A stretch of 6,422 nt of DNA from NCBI GenBank assembly GCA_021821235.1, contig JAKACS010000186.1, forward strand, positions 1-6,422. The letters run 5' to 3'. Made by a program: the position numbers and the translations under genes. The notes beneath the pieces were generated by a model. The model was not told where the DNA came from. It made no database searches and was given only the letters and a program-made list of their open reading frames with translations. This document shows, in pieces, positions 6,245 through 6,422 of the stretch (positions within the stretch are counted from its first letter, which is position 1; each line of letters opens with the position of its first letter). Source of the DNA: Bacillota bacterium. Lineage in GTDB: Bacteria; Bacillota; Bacilli; Bacillales_B; DSM-18226.

Positions 6245-6422
6245 TAAAGAGTGATGCATTTGATCCAGCTATTGTTAATCAAGTATTCTCCGGAAAAAAG
6301 GTTAAACAGATCGGCCAACTTCAAAAAACGACGGATAAAGCACTGATCATGGTCGGGGTGCCGGTGAAAGAAAATGGCGCAGTCGTCGGTGCATTATTTT
6401 TAACCACCCCTGTAAAAGAAAT
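6172..6422 (+). pseudogene. Sensor histidine kinase fragment (extracytoplasmic sensor region), missing its start, runs off the window
   Basis: In the frame beginning at 6172, after three TGA codons in a row (6163-6171), an 83-codon open stretch reaches the right edge. It reads HLFLLDENRPSNLENF, then SDAFDPAIVNQVFSGKKV, then ALIMVGVPVKENGAVVGALF. The last pattern (VGVPV...VVGALFL..P) is typical of the extracellular sensor domain of Bacillus membrane histidine kinases, just before the second membrane helix and HAMP domain. The first membrane helix and translation start are absent; the first ATG in frame is at 6349, inside the sensor domain. The kinase core, if present, lies beyond the window. 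Together with the response regulator stub, this looks like a two-component operon fused by an internal deletion. A mis-joined assembly is the alternative. Confidence 0.65.

Overview
The window looks like chromosomal DNA from a Bacillaceae-type Firmicute. Four things point there: strong GGAGG-type ribosome binding sites, GTG and ATG starts, a pucA/pucB pair like that of Bacillus subtilis, and a multicopper oxidase that matches spore-coat CotA along its whole length. Species cannot be told from the sequence. Moderate base composition and the CotA/Puc content would fit Bacillus, Geobacillus or a relative.

Layout. Positions 1-3268 (minus strand) hold the front of a molybdenum-hydroxylase operon. 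It is transcribed right to left: an XdhC-family maturation factor (PucA-like, 2270-3268), a MobA/MocA-like nucleotidyltransferase (PucB-like, 1549-2193), and the large molybdopterin-binding subunit of a xanthine dehydrogenase-family enzyme (1-1592, running off the left edge). The last two overlap by 44 bases. FAD and 2Fe-2S subunits are expected beyond the left edge but are not visible. Positions 3269-3401 are a divergent intergenic region. Positions 3402-4940 (plus strand) encode a complete CotA-like multicopper oxidase with all copper ligands. Convergent to it, 4987-5976 (minus strand) encodes a FUSC/aromatic acid exporter-type membrane protein. From 6125 to the right edge (plus strand) lies a broken two-component locus: the first ~16-20 codons of a response regulator are joined, out of frame, to the sensor region of a histidine kinase.

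How the genes may work together. PucA- and PucB-like proteins are known to mature or modify the molybdenum cofactor for the hydroxylase encoded after them, so these three genes form one functional unit. The large subunit has an unusual cofactor-loop motif (GGAYGGK followed by Ala instead of GGGFGGK followed by Glu). The substrate may therefore not be xanthine. The divergent multicopper oxidase and the exporter are separate transcription units, and a link to the hydroxylase is only suggested by position. I did not find an obviously new system. The most notable items are the two-component deletion scar, the variant hydroxylase active site, and the loss of the CotA disulfide cysteines.
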